Shown one piece after another: positions 34,540 to 44,303 of a stretch of 64,000 nt of DNA. The number at the start of each line of letters is the position of its first letter. The stretch's first letter is position 1. The DNA comes from Prolixibacteraceae bacterium (GTDB taxonomy: Bacteria; Bacteroidota; Bacteroidia; Bacteroidales; Prolixibacteraceae), in contig JALNYZ010000011.1 in the NCBI GenBank assembly GCA_023229575.1, positions 87,770 to 151,769 of the forward strand, in the 5' to 3' direction. The notes under the pieces were generated by a model that saw nothing but the letters and a program-made list of their open reading frames with translations, searched no databases and was not told where the DNA came from. The position numbers and the translations under genes were made by a program.

Positions 34540-37500
34540 GTAAACCAGATATACGTTCCCTGTTGGAATCAAGGATCCTTGTCCTTGATGGCGCCATGGG
34601 GACAATGATACAGCAGTACAAATTTTCAGAAGCCGATTTCAGGGGCGAACGTTTCAAAGAGTGGAACTCCTCCCTCAAAGGCAACAACGATCTGCTCTCA
34701 CTGACCCGGCCACAAGCCATTACTGAAATTCACGAAGCCTTCCTGAATGCTGGTGCCGATATCCTGGAAACCAATACTTTCAATGCAACTTCCATCTCGC
34801 AAAGCGACTACGGAACCGAAGCGTTTGTCCGCGAAATCAACCGGGAAGCTGCGAGAATTGCCGTTGAGGCAGCCCGGAAATTTACCAGCCCGGAAAAACC
34901 CCGCTATGTGGCAGGTTCGATCGGCCCTACCAACAAAACCTGCTCAATGTCTCCGGATGTAAACGATCCGGGTTTCAGGGCCATTTCGTTTCAGGATTTG
35001 AAAGCCTCCTACCATGAACAGATTGAAGGACTATTGGAAGGCGGTGTCGATCTTTTGTTGGTCGAAACCATCTTCGATACCCTCAATTGCAAGGTTGCAT
35101 TGGTGGCCATCAACGAGATCCTTGAAGAGAAGGGCATCAGGATACCCGTCATGGTTTCCGGAACCATCACCGACAAGAGCGGACGTACGCTATCGGGCCA
35201 GACCATCGAGGCTTTCCTTAATTCTGTCTCCCACATAGACCTTCTCACCATTGGACTGAATTGCTCATTCGGTGCAAAAGATATCCTTCCCTACCTGGAA
35301 GAACTGAGCAGGAAAGCCCCATTTTTGATCAGTGTACATCCCAATGCCGGATTGCCCAACCAGTTTGGCGAATACGATGAAACACCTGAAATGATGGGAC
35401 TTCAGGTAGCAGAATTCACAAATAACCTGACGGTCAATATTATCGGTGGTTGTTGTGGTACAACCCCCGGGCATATCAGGGAATTGGTAAAACTGGCAGC
35501 CACAGCCAGGCCTCACCGCAAAGCGCAACCCGAAAAAGTAACCCGCCTGAGCGGATTGGAACCGCTCACCATCGATAAACTCTCCAATTTTATCAACATC
35601 GGGGAACGGTGCAACGTTTCGGGATCCATCAAATTTGCCAGACTGATCCGAGACGGAAAATACGATGAAGCGCTCTCCGTAGCAAGGGAGATGGTTGAAG
35701 GCGGGGCCCAGGTCATCGACATCAACATGGACGATGCCATGCTCGATGCCAAAAAGGAGATGGTCAGGTTTCTCAACCTGATCGCCTCAGAACCGGATAT
35801 TTCGAGATTGCCAATCATGATTGATTCCTCCAAATGGGAGGTGATCGAGGCCGGGTTACAATGCATCCAGGGAAAGTCAATTGTCAACTCCATCAGTCTC
35901 AAAGAGGGGGAGGAACTTTTCCTCAATTGTGCCCGCAAGATCAGAAATTACGGAGCCGCAGTGGTGGTGATGGCTTTCGATGAAGAGGGGCAGGCCACCA
36001 CCTACGAAAAGAGAATTGCTATTTGTGAAAGGGCTTATCACCTTCTGGTTGATAAAGTTCACTTTCCTGCAGAAGACATCATCTTTGATCCGAATATTCT
36101 CACGATAGGAACGGGTTTGGAAGAACACAACAACTATGCGATCGACTTTTTCAGGACAACCACCTGGATCAAAGAGCATCTGCCTTACGCCAAAGTTAGC
36201 GGTGGAATATCCAATGTCTCCTTCTCCTTCCGGGGAAACAACATCTTACGGGAAGCCATCCATTCGGTCTTCCTGTTTCATGCCATCAAGGCAGGCCTGG
36301 ACATGGGAATCGTCAATCCCGGAATGTTGCAGATTTACGACGAAATTCCGGCTGATTTACTTGAACTTGTTGAAGATCTCGTGCAAAACAGACGACCTGA
36401 TGCGACAGAGCGTCTGCTCGAATTTTCCGAGAAAATTAAAGCCGTAGATGAAAAACAGGAAAAGATAGAAGCATGGAGGGAACTTCCCCTGGCCGAAAGG
36501 ATTGAGCACGCCATGGTGAAGGGCATCACCGACTTCATCGAAAGCGATGTGGCCGACCTGCTGCCTCAATTCGATTCCCCGCTGAATATCATCGAAGGGC
36601 CTTTGATGGACGGGATGAACAAAGTTGGCGACCTTTTCGGATCTGGGAAAATGTTTCTCCCGCAGGTAATTAAGTCGGCCCGTGTCATGAAAAAAGCCGT
36701 GGCCTGGCTTCAGCCCTACATCGAGGAAGAGAAGAAATTGTTGCCCAACAAAGTCGTCGTGCAAAAGAAAATCCTCCTCGCTACCGTAAAAGGTGACGTG
36801 CATGACATTGGCAAAAATATCGTCGGCGTGGTACTCGCCTGCAACAATTACGAAGTCATCGACCTGGGGGTAATGGTGCCATGTGAAACCATTCTGGATA
36901 CAGCCAAAAATGAAAAGGTCGATATCATCGGATTAAGCGGGTTGATCACCCCATCGCTCGAGGAGATGGTGCACGTGGCAAAAGAGATGGAAAAGAGAGG
37001 CTTAAAACTGCCGTTGCTGATCGGTGGGGCAACAACCTCTAAAATCCATACAGCTGTCAAAATTGCCCCCGAATACAGCAATACCACCCTCTATGTCAAA
37101 GATGCCTCCAGGTCTGTTCAGGTGGTGGCAGAATTGTTGTCGGGATCTCCTGAATTTCTAAAATCCACATTGGATGAGTACGCGGGTTTAAGGCAGGTTC
37201 ACAGTGCTAAAAAACCAAAAGAATACTGGTCTTTGCAGGAGGCAAGGGAGAGAAAATTTCATCCTGATTTCGTAAAATATCCTATTTCCAAACCCAACTT
37301 TACCGGTACAAAATACTTCAATGATTACCCTCTGGAGGAGCTCCGAAAATACATCGACTGGACCTTTTTCTTCCTGGTATGGGAATTCAAAGGAAAATAT
37401 CCGGCCATTCTGAGTGATCCCAACAAAGGAGAAGCCGCAAGTCAGCTCTTCAAAGAGGCCAATGAGTTTCTGGATGAGATCATCGCGAAAAAGATGATCC

Positions 37501-38216
37501 ATGCCAATGGCGCAGTAGGTATTTGGCCAGCAAACAGTGTGATGGATGATACCGAATTGTACAAAGATGAAACCCGGTCTGAGCTCATCGGGAAATTCCA
37601 CCAGTTGCGTCAACAGGAGAAAAAGACGGGGGCAACAAATCAACTTTGTCTGAGTGATTTTATCGCACCGAAAGAGACAGGAATACCTGATTATTGCGGT
37701 GCATTCGCCGTTACGGCCGGGATAGGTGTTGCCAAACTGGTCGCTCAATACAAAAAGGAGAACAACGATTACAAAGCCATCATGTTGGAGGCGCTCTCAG
37801 ACAGGCTTGCAGAAGCTTTTGCAGAAAAATTACATCAGTTGGTAAGAACCGACGTTTGGGGCTATCACAGGTTTGAATCGTTAACCCCTGAAGAGCTGAT
37901 TGCCTCCAAATACCAGGGCATTCGTCCGGCTCCGGGCTATCCGGCCTGTCCGGAACACTCTGAAAAAGAGACGATATTCAATTTATTGCAGGCAGAAGGG
38001 CAATGCGGCATTTCTCTCACCGAACACTATTCCATGTATCCCAATGCCTCTGTTTGCGGCGTTTATTTTGCCCATCCCCAATCAAGGTATTTTGGCATTG
38101 AAAAGGTAGGGAAAGACCAGGTTAATGATTATGCAATGCGAAAAGAGGTATCTCCCGAGTTTATCGAGAAATACCTTCCTGCCAACCTAAATTATGAACC
38201 GAAAAAAAGGGGATGA
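34536..38216 (+). CDS. metH: cobalamin-dependent methionine synthase
   Basis: A full-length 1226-aa MetH (the E. coli enzyme is 1227 aa) that transfers a methyl group from 5-methyltetrahydrofolate to homocysteine through methylcobalamin. Modules in order: homocysteine-binding barrel with zinc cysteines in GLNCSFG and GGCCGTTPGH (about 1-330); pterin-binding barrel beginning FINIGERCNVSGS (about 350-630); cobalamin cap and Rossmann domain with DVHDIGKNIVGVV, whose His756 replaces dimethylbenzimidazole; and the SAM reactivation domain with RPAPGYPACPEHSEK near the C-terminus. All key motifs are intact. The gene ends inside a terminator hairpin. Confidence 0.98.
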   Translation: MSKPDIRSLLESRILVLDGAMGTMIQQYKFSEADFRGERFKEWNSSLKGNNDLLSLTRPQAITEIHEAFLNAGADILETNTFNATSISQSDYGTEAFVREINREAARIAVEAARKFTSPEKPRYVAGSIGPTNKTCSMSPDVNDPGFRAISFQDLKASYHEQIEGLLEGGVDLLLVETIFDTLNCKVALVAINEILEEKGIRIPVMVSGTITDKSGRTLSGQTIEAFLNSVSHIDLLTIGLNCSFGAKDILPYLEELSRKAPFLISVHPNAGLPNQFGEYDETPEMMGLQVAEFTNNLTVNIIGGCCGTTPGHIRELVKLAATARPHRKAQPEKVTRLSGLEPLTIDKLSNFINIGERCNVSGSIKFARLIRDGKYDEALSVAREMVEGGAQVIDINMDDAMLDAKKEMVRFLNLIASEPDISRLPIMIDSSKWEVIEAGLQCIQGKSIVNSISLKEGEELFLNCARKIRNYGAAVVVMAFDEEGQATTYEKRIAICERAYHLLVDKVHFPAEDIIFDPNILTIGTGLEEHNNYAIDFFRTTTWIKEHLPYAKVSGGISNVSFSFRGNNILREAIHSVFLFHAIKAGLDMGIVNPGMLQIYDEIPADLLELVEDLVQNRRPDATERLLEFSEKIKAVDEKQEKIEAWRELPLAERIEHAMVKGITDFIESDVADLLPQFDSPLNIIEGPLMDGMNKVGDLFGSGKMFLPQVIKSARVMKKAVAWLQPYIEEEKKLLPNKVVVQKKILLATVKGDVHDIGKNIVGVVLACNNYEVIDLGVMVPCETILDTAKNEKVDIIGLSGLITPSLEEMVHVAKEMEKRGLKLPLLIGGATTSKIHTAVKIAPEYSNTTLYVKDASRSVQVVAELLSGSPEFLKSTLDEYAGLRQVHSAKKPKEYWSLQEARERKFHPDFVKYPISKPNFTGTKYFNDYPLEELRKYIDWTFFFLVWEFKGKYPAILSDPNKGEAASQLFKEANEFLDEIIAKKMIHANGAVGIWPANSVMDDTELYKDETRSELIGKFHQLRQQEKKTGATNQLCLSDFIAPKETGIPDYCGAFAVTAGIGVAKLVAQYKKENNDYKAIMLEALSDRLAEAFAEKLHQLVRTDVWGYHRFESLTPEELIASKYQGIRPAPGYPACPEHSEKETIFNLLQAEGQCGISLTEHYSMYPNASVCGVYFAHPQSRYFGIEKVGKDQVNDYAMRKEVSPEFIEKYLPANLNYEPKKRG

Positions 38217-38234
38217 ACCAATTGGCCCATCCCC
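38210..38234. terminator. bidirectional terminator between metH and yceI-like gene
   Basis: GGGGATG (38210-38216, containing the metH stop) pairs with CATCCCC (38228-38234), with an inner CCAATTGG palindrome. On the minus strand the stem is followed by seven T residues. Confidence 0.75.
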
Positions 38235-38259
38235 CTACGCAAAAACCAGAAAAAAATGC

Positions 38260-38892
38260 CTATTTAGTAGCAGCTATCAGCTTAAACTTTAAGGTAAAAT
38301 CGTCATAGATTACTTTATCGCCTAGACCCTGAAAGAAACTTCCCGATCCATATTTAATGCCATAATTTGTGCGGTTTACCACCATGGTCCCTGCCGCGGT
38401 AAGTTGACCGGAATCAAATTTCACTTCAGCGTCAAATTCGACCGGCGAGGTAATTCCTTTGATGGTCAAATCTGCTGTGAAGTGATAGAGATTTTCTGAC
38501 TTTGAAACAACATTCTTCACTTCCAGAGTGGATTGAGGAAATTTGGCAACACCAAAAAAATCATCCGATTTCAAATGGCCAATCAACTTTTGATTGTATC
38601 CCGCATCAGTTAAATCAGTATCAACGATCGTGTTCATGTCAACAATTACTTTCCCGCCGCTAATCTTTTTATGCTCCACGGTAAGGGTCCCCTCCGCGAA
38701 TGCGATGGTTCCGCCGTGTTTACCGGTAACCTTCTTTGCTTCCCATTCCAGGGTACTGGCAGTGGGATTAATCTTGTATTCTTTGGAAAAGGCTGAATAG
38801 GAGAATGCCAGGAGTACGAAACTGAGCAATATTCTGGATGCTATGTCAGACCGGACTTCGGTTTGCCTCTCTTTGATAAGAAAATTTTTCAT
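38260..38892 (-). CDS. YceI-like periplasmic protein
   Basis: A 210-aa secreted lipocalin-fold protein of the YceI family, members of which bind isoprenoid-type lipids in the periplasm. It has a signal peptide (ILLSFVLLAFSYSAFSKEY). The family pattern then appears in YKINPTASTLEWEAKKVTGKHGG, LIGHLKSDDFFGVAKFPQSTLEV, LTIKGITSPVEFD and NRTNYGIKYGSG. The ATG at 38892 was chosen because it sits before the signal sequence. It is divergent from the Crp/Fnr regulator gene, which may control it. Confidence 0.92.
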   Translation of the reverse strand: MKNFLIKERQTEVRSDIASRILLSFVLLAFSYSAFSKEYKINPTASTLEWEAKKVTGKHGGTIAFAEGTLTVEHKKISGGKVIVDMNTIVDTDLTDAGYNQKLIGHLKSDDFFGVAKFPQSTLEVKNVVSKSENLYHFTADLTIKGITSPVEFDAEVKFDSGQLTAAGTMVVNRTNYGIKYGSGSFFQGLGDKVIYDDFTLKFKLIAATK

Positions 38893-38974
38893 GTCAATCT
38901 TATTTTTAATTATTCTACGTAATGAATTATTTTTGGTTCCAATTGAGGAGATAGATAGATACAACCTAAAATTG

Positions 38975-38982
38975 TATATTTG
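38975..38982 (+). promoter_or_regulatory. putative -7 box for the Crp/Fnr gene
   Basis: TATATTTG matches TAnnTTTG, about 32 bp before the ATG at 39014. Confidence 0.45.
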
Positions 38983-39013
38983 AACGCTGGTATAACCGTC
39001 ATAATTTTTTGAT

Positions 39014-39721
39014 ATGAACAAGAACAACAATACTTTAACAGAAGATGTTAGTCTTACAGGGTTTCGTTTTTTTCAGTCGCTGACAGAAGATGAGATGAAC
39101 AGTCTCAACAACGAAAAAGTATGTTCTACCTACAAAAAAGGGAGTGTTCTCTACAAGGAGGGAAGTCGGCTGACAGGTTTCTATTGCATAACCAGAGGGA
39201 TTGTTAAAATATACAAGACCGGAAACGATGGAAAAGAGCAGATTATCCGCTTCGCTAAAAAGGGGGATATCATTGCATACAGGTCCTTGTTAAGTCAGGA
39301 GTCTGCCTGTACTTCGGCCAAAACCATTGAAGAGGCCACTTTGTGCCATATTCCTTACAAGACCCTGCTTAGTCTGATTGAAAGAAATTGGAAATTTTCT
39401 CTGGCCATGCTAAAAATTGTATGTGCAGAGTTGAAGGAAGCCAATGATTACATTACGGATATCGCTCAGAAAACTGTAAGGGAGCGGCTCGCTGAAGTTC
39501 TGCTGCTGCTGAAACAGGAGTTCGATCTTGACTCCGAAAAAACACTGCAGATCTCCCTTACCAGAGAAGAACTCGCCAACATGGTTGGAACCGCCACTGA
39601 GTCAATTATACGATTATTATCTGAGTTTAAACAAGATAAACTTATTGATCTTCAGGGTCGTAAAATAAGGATCATCAACCTTCCGGCATTGACAAAAGTA
39701 GCCAATCTGGCAAAATACTGA
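39014..39721 (+). CDS. Crp/Fnr family transcriptional regulator
   Basis: A 235-aa cytoplasmic regulator. The N-terminal cyclic-nucleotide-binding-like beta-roll covers about 20-140 (YKKGSVLYKEGSRLTGFYCITRGIVKIYKTG, IIRFAKKGDIIAYRSLL). The dimerisation helix follows, then a C-terminal winged helix with ISLTREELANMVGTATESIIRLLSEFK. It lacks the N-terminal cysteine cluster of oxygen-sensing FNR and the arginine-serine pocket of cAMP-binding CRP, so its ligand is unknown. It lies back-to-back with the yceI-like gene and converges with the EnvC-like gene, three bases away. Confidence 0.92.
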   Translation: MNKNNNTLTEDVSLTGFRFFQSLTEDEMNSLNNEKVCSTYKKGSVLYKEGSRLTGFYCITRGIVKIYKTGNDGKEQIIRFAKKGDIIAYRSLLSQESACTSAKTIEEATLCHIPYKTLLSLIERNWKFSLAMLKIVCAELKEANDYITDIAQKTVRERLAEVLLLLKQEFDLDSEKTLQISLTREELANMVGTATESIIRLLSEFKQDKLIDLQGRKIRIINLPALTKVANLAKY

Positions 39722-39724
39722 TTG

Positions 39725-40945
39725 TCAAATATTGATCCATTTCTCCGGATCTTGCTTGTTATTTTCATACCAGAGCTGGAATTTTAATACTGTTTTGTTG
39801 TCATCCTCCTTATCGGTATATATCGTTCCTATCTCTTGTTTGGTATCAACCATCTGCCCGACCTGAACCGACACACTTGCAAGATTCGAATATACCGTTA
39901 GATAACTGCCGTGCCTGATGATAATCGCCATATTTCCGCCAATGTTTTGCAATACCTTCGTTACCTCACCTTTGAATACGGCGCGTGCCTTTGTCCCGGA
40001 CAGGGTCGTTATATCAATCCCGGAGTTTCTTCTTGTCACATGTTTCAATAGCGGATCCGGGTGCTCTCCAAAATGATCGGTAACCAATCCTTTTGATACG
40101 GGCCATGGCAGCTTGCCTTTGTTTTTTGAAAAGTCGTCAGAAAGAATCTTCCTTTCTGGAGATGCTTTCACTCCTAGGCCAGCAGCGCTTTTTGCGGAAG
40201 CCTTGGATGCGATCCTCCTGGCTTCCTCGGCAATACTTTTTTCAATTTCCTGCTCGAGTCTTGCAGCTATCTTCTGCTGGTTCTCCAACTTTTTCCTTAA
40301 ATCTTTCTCCTTTTTTTGCAGGAGCACGTAATACTCCTTTTGGTCAGCCTTCTGCTTTTCATATTTATCTGACAGACTGATCTTAGAAGAGAGCAGTTGT
40401 GTCTTATCAAATTTTTTATTGTTCAACTCCTCAACCAGGTTTGCCAATTTTGACTGCAAATCTGTTATTTCCTTTACCTGTGTCTTCCGGTAGTCTGCAT
40501 ATTGCTTTAAATAGGTAAAACGCTTATATGCCTGGTTAAAATCTTCCGCTGATAGCAGGAATAACAACTGGTTGTTCATATCCTGGTTTCTTCTGGCATA
40601 TCGGAGCATATTGGCATAACGATTTTTTATCAAAGTAAGATCAGCCTTGAGGGAATCAAGGTTTTGGGAACTTCTGATGATGGTCGAATCAAGGTAAGAC
40701 AACTCATTACTGATGTTTGAAATCAAACTTTCCTGAAGTCTGATCTTCTTCTCAAGCATAGTCATCCGACTAATTGAAGTTTTGGTATTCTGATCAGTCT
40801 CCTTCAGCAAATTGTTAATGTACTCAATTTCCTGACCTGTCTTTTCCTTTTCCTTTCGCAATTCATTGATTGATTGCCCGTAGGAGGGTAAAAACAAGAC
40901 CAGTAAAAAGATTGCAACAATAATTCTTTTAAAACCTTTATTCAT
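39725..40945 (-). CDS. EnvC/LytM-like murein hydrolase activator
   Basis: A 406-aa exported protein (signal peptide ending FLPSYGQ). A long coiled coil (about 25-245) is followed by a C-terminal M23/LytM domain. The zinc ligands of active M23 peptidases are not preserved: the first motif HxxxD reads NSGID, and the final HxH region reads LKFQL. It should therefore activate a cell-wall amidase rather than cut peptidoglycan itself, as EnvC does. It is last in the minus-strand envelope group flippase-dut-TPR-DUF4292-EnvC. Confidence 0.88.
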   Translation of the reverse strand: MNKGFKRIIVAIFLLVLFLPSYGQSINELRKEKEKTGQEIEYINNLLKETDQNTKTSISRMTMLEKKIRLQESLISNISNELSYLDSTIIRSSQNLDSLKADLTLIKNRYANMLRYARRNQDMNNQLLFLLSAEDFNQAYKRFTYLKQYADYRKTQVKEITDLQSKLANLVEELNNKKFDKTQLLSSKISLSDKYEKQKADQKEYYVLLQKKEKDLRKKLENQQKIAARLEQEIEKSIAEEARRIASKASAKSAAGLGVKASPERKILSDDFSKNKGKLPWPVSKGLVTDHFGEHPDPLLKHVTRRNSGIDITTLSGTKARAVFKGEVTKVLQNIGGNMAIIIRHGSYLTVYSNLASVSVQVGQMVDTKQEIGTIYTDKEDDNKTVLKFQLWYENNKQDPEKWINI

Positions 40946-40972
40946 GCGTATATAATTGTCTTTTAAGGTCGC

Positions 40973-41042
40973 ATGGAATACCCATCCGCAAGCTGACGGA
41001 TCATTTTCGGTTAGTTTGAAAATATTCTCATGGACATTTCAT
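40973..41042 (-). repeat. 70-bp miniature element, copy 2
   Basis: Read on the minus strand it begins ATGAAATGTCC and ends GGGTATTCCAT, with the block AACCGAAAATGATCCG identical to copy 1 (10141-10210). The hairpin stem ATCCG/CGGAT is kept while the loop bases differ. It fills most of the 118-bp gap between the DUF4292 and EnvC genes. Confidence 0.75.
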
Positions 41043-41063
41043 CTCTTCAAAGAGGTACTAGTT

Positions 41064-41939
41064 TTATTTCAATTTCAACTCTTCCTGTTTGTATTTGGAA
41101 GGGATAGAGAAACCAAAATCATTTTCATCGTCAATCGATACCTTGGACAATTCCACTTGAACATCCAATTTTTCCTTTCCGGAAACGGATAGATGTATCT
41201 TACCAGGAAACCATTTTGTCCCTATTGCCTTAAATTCCGAAAATTCTATGGTTATTACCCTGTCCGTATCAATATCATGATAAATTTCTTTCCTGACTAC
41301 AAAAATATCGGGATCTACAAAAATATCCTGTTTGACCAGATGTTGTTCATCTTTCCTTTGTTTAAACCGCTCCAATTTCTCCTCGTTGGCTGCAAATTTT
41401 CTGAATTTACGCTCCCTGATCGAAGATATTTTGTACATATTGTTCTCAACCACCAACACATATTCCTTGAATTTATTCTCTTTCAAATCCTGTCTCATCG
41501 ATTGCATATGGTTACTTAGTATCGATTGTACAATTTGAAAATCAATGTCATAACCGATCGTATCAGCGATCTTTTGAATTGTTCCCTTCATCACTTGTTT
41601 GCCTAAATGATTGACAACCCTGAAGGAATCAGTGCTTAGTTCCAGTTTGCCTACCGGGATGATCAATGTTTGGGCAGAAACCTGTATAATACTGTCCCGC
41701 TTTATCCTATAAAATCCCCTAACCGAATTTACCTTGCCATTGTTGTCTAGTGTCAGGCTAACTTTCTTCACCGATAATGTGTTGTATTTTAGTTCATTTC
41801 CCGTTACGGTACGCACCAAACGTTTGATACCCACAGGTCTGATCTTCTTTTCAATAACAATCTTTTCCGTATGCTTACATCCGGAAACAAGGATAATGAG
41901 CATCCACAGACAACAACATAATATAGCTTTTATCTTCAT
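41064..41939 (-). CDS. DUF4292 lipoprotein
   Basis: A 291-aa predicted lipoprotein (lipobox ILVSGC) of the DUF4292 family, which is largely confined to Bacteroidota. The body is beta-rich (VKKVSLTLDNNGKVNSVRGFYRIKRDSIIQVSAQ, TIEFSEFKAIGTKWFPGKI), resembling the half-barrel folds of lipid-carrying outer-membrane lipoproteins such as LolA/LolB. That resemblance is inference. It lies 3 bp downstream of the TPR gene. A role in delivering lipoproteins or lipids to the outer membrane would fit its conserved neighbourhood. Confidence 0.85.
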   Translation of the reverse strand: MKIKAILCCCLWMLIILVSGCKHTEKIVIEKKIRPVGIKRLVRTVTGNELKYNTLSVKKVSLTLDNNGKVNSVRGFYRIKRDSIIQVSAQTLIIPVGKLELSTDSFRVVNHLGKQVMKGTIQKIADTIGYDIDFQIVQSILSNHMQSMRQDLKENKFKEYVLVVENNMYKISSIRERKFRKFAANEEKLERFKQRKDEQHLVKQDIFVDPDIFVVRKEIYHDIDTDRVITIEFSEFKAIGTKWFPGKIHLSVSGKEKLDVQVELSKVSIDDENDFGFSIPSKYKQEELKLK

Positions 41940-41942
41940 ATT

Positions 41943-43709
41943 TTAATCTTCAACCGATTCAAAGAATGTTACTGTTTTTATTTTCGTCGGCAGCACCTTG
42001 GATGGATTTCCCATTTTCAATGATTTTTTCCACTGTTGCACTGCTTTTTCCTTCTCATTCAGAAAAAACAATATATCTCCATAATGCTCAACCAACACAG
42101 GATTCTCCTCCGTACTGTTTGAAAGGGCAGATTCCATATAAAATTTGGCCAACTGATAATCCTTCTTTTTGAACAATACCCAGGCATAAGTATCAAGATA
42201 TGTTGCATTATTGGGATTGTTCTGTACAACTGCACTGCTTAGTTTCTCCGCAACATCCAACTTCATCGATCTGATGGATAGGTAGTAGGCATAGTTGTTC
42301 ATGGCAAGGTAATTCTTAGGATCTATCTTAATCACCTTGTCAAACCATGTGTAGGAATCATCGTACTTCTTTTGTTTGTAATATGCCTCTGCCCTGTAGG
42401 TATATATTTGAGAAAGTATCTGATTGTTGTTGGCCGCATTCGTCTCTGCAGAATCAAGAACAGCAAACATATCCTGGTAATTTCCCATTTGTAACATGGA
42501 TACAGCATCCAATATGTAAAGGACAGGTTGTTCAGGAAAATATCTGATAGCAGATTTACTATCTTTACTGAGTGATTTCCAATCTGTTAAATCATTATCT
42601 AAGAATAACAACCGTTCCCAATAAGCATAATTCCCCTTATTTATTTCTACAACCAATTTCAATTGTTCCCGTGCCTCTTTGTTTTGCTTTTTTGCAAGGT
42701 AATATTCAGCCAGCAACGCCCTCGGCCGCTCATCATCGACATATTTGTCAATCAGAATATTTATGAGTTCAAGTTTTTGACTATCACTTAAATAATGTTC
42801 GTCCGACTGAGACAACAACATATACATTTGTACTTTGGCTTCTAATTCCAGGCTATTGCTTTCAAAACCGATTTTTAAATGCTCAAATGATTTTTCATTG
42901 TTACCGGCTACCTTGTAGTAATTGGAAAGGGAAAAATGTATAAATCCGTCATTCGGCCTGTATTGGAGAACTTTGTTGTAATTTTCCAACGATTTTTCCA
43001 TCAAACTATCAGCCAAATACATATCTGCCAGTAAACCATAATATTTTGTATCATCCTGAAATTTTGTTATCAGTTTTTCGATCACCTGGTAGGCCTCCTG
43101 TTTTTTTCCCTGCTTTAAAAAAATACCTTGTTTGCCTAATGAAACTTGCTCAGTAATGCCCCACTTTTTCTCCAATTCGTCATAGCAGGCAAGTGCAGTA
43201 TCCAATTTCCCAGCCAGGCCAAACATCTCTGCACGTAAAATTGGGAAGTCTGTGTTATCCTGCATAAGCTCGGATAAAGTGCTGCAAGTATCAGCAGCCT
43301 TTTCATACAATTTATTCTGCTGGTAAATTTTTGCCAGCAGAATCAGATAATATTGATTCTTGGGATTCAACGACGAAGCTCTCTCCAACATTATCATGGC
43401 ACTCTGAAAATCGCCCCTTAAAAGATGGATATTCGCAATTTCATAAAGTGAAGAGGAGGAGGAAGGATCCATCTCAAGACAATGTGAAAAAATCTTTATC
43501 GCCTCATCTGGGTTACCAATCGTTCGCTGTTTGATCCCTTCTACAAACAGATACTGGAATTGTTGTTTTTGATCATCAGTAAGAAGTGAAAGGGATTTAC
43601 TTTCTTCTTCAGGCACAACTTTTTTTACAATCTGTTGAGGACCTTTACAAGATAATACAAGAAAAATAAGGGTTATGGAAACCCAAAATATATAATTTTT
43701 TCTAATCAT
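41943..43709 (-). CDS. TPR-repeat lipoprotein
   Basis: A 588-aa predicted lipoprotein (signal peptide with lipobox LVLSC) filled with tetratricopeptide repeats from about residue 45 to the end, for example GNPDEAIKIFSHCLEMDP, ASSLNPKNQYYLILLAKIY and YDDSYTWFDKVIKIDPKN. TPR solenoids are protein-protein scaffolds. The ATG at 43709 begins the signal peptide; another in-frame ATG lies at 43727. It is flanked by dut (5-23 bp upstream) and DUF4292 (3 bp downstream), so it is cotranscribed with envelope genes and may scaffold them at the outer membrane. Confidence 0.88.
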   Translation of the reverse strand: MIRKNYIFWVSITLIFLVLSCKGPQQIVKKVVPEEESKSLSLLTDDQKQQFQYLFVEGIKQRTIGNPDEAIKIFSHCLEMDPSSSSSLYEIANIHLLRGDFQSAMIMLERASSLNPKNQYYLILLAKIYQQNKLYEKAADTCSTLSELMQDNTDFPILRAEMFGLAGKLDTALACYDELEKKWGITEQVSLGKQGIFLKQGKKQEAYQVIEKLITKFQDDTKYYGLLADMYLADSLMEKSLENYNKVLQYRPNDGFIHFSLSNYYKVAGNNEKSFEHLKIGFESNSLELEAKVQMYMLLSQSDEHYLSDSQKLELINILIDKYVDDERPRALLAEYYLAKKQNKEAREQLKLVVEINKGNYAYWERLLFLDNDLTDWKSLSKDSKSAIRYFPEQPVLYILDAVSMLQMGNYQDMFAVLDSAETNAANNNQILSQIYTYRAEAYYKQKKYDDSYTWFDKVIKIDPKNYLAMNNYAYYLSIRSMKLDVAEKLSSAVVQNNPNNATYLDTYAWVLFKKKDYQLAKFYMESALSNSTEENPVLVEHYGDILFFLNEKEKAVQQWKKSLKMGNPSKVLPTKIKTVTFFESVED

Positions 43710-43732
43710 TTCATTTGTGTTGAGCATTTTTC

Positions 43733-44167
43733 TTAATGCTTTCCGGTATGTCCAAAACCACCTTCGCCCCGCTCACTTTCATCCAGAAATTCCACTTCGT
43801 CCCAATCCACTTTTTTGTAAGATGAAATAATCATTTGAGCTATTCTTTCACCATTGTTAATGATGAATTCTTCCCTGGATAAATTTATCAGAATGATCTT
43901 TATCTCCCCCCGGTAATCAGCATCGATGGTTCCGGGTGAATTGAGAACTGTTACTCCTTTGCCAATCGCTAAACCACTTCTCGGCCTTACCTGTGCTTCA
44001 TATCCATCGGGTAATTGAATAAAAAGCCCGGTGGGGATTAACATTCTTTCCATTGGCCGAAGAACCAATGGCACTGCCAAATCAGCCCGAAGATCCATAC
44101 CGGCCGATTGTGTCGTACTATACTGAGGTAAACTATTTTGTGATTTGTTGACAATTTTAATTTTCAT
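43733..44167 (-). CDS. dut: dUTP diphosphatase
   Basis: A 144-aa trimeric dUTPase that hydrolyses dUTP to dUMP and diphosphate, keeping uracil out of DNA and feeding thymidylate synthesis. The five family motifs are visible: AGMDLRADL, RPRSGLAIGKGV, NSPGTIDADYRGEIKI, NNGERIAQMII and the C-terminal RGEGGFGHTGKH. Length is normal. It is embedded between the flippase and TPR genes. Confidence 0.97.
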   Translation of the reverse strand: MKIKIVNKSQNSLPQYSTTQSAGMDLRADLAVPLVLRPMERMLIPTGLFIQLPDGYEAQVRPRSGLAIGKGVTVLNSPGTIDADYRGEIKIILINLSREEFIINNGERIAQMIISSYKKVDWDEVEFLDESERGEGGFGHTGKH

Positions 44168-44303
44168 TCCTAATTCCCGGTTAAATACAACTATTCATAA
44201 TGTATTGAAATACAGGTAATCAATGCCCACTTTCCTGCTGAATTCCGTTCATGAAATAAATTGATCTCTTATAAACGATTAATCCGCTAAGATAAGAAAC
44301 TAA

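Noticed and set aside
39725..40945. Active M23 endopeptidase
   Set aside because: The histidine of HxxxD and the terminal HxH are not conserved, so an activator role is more likely.
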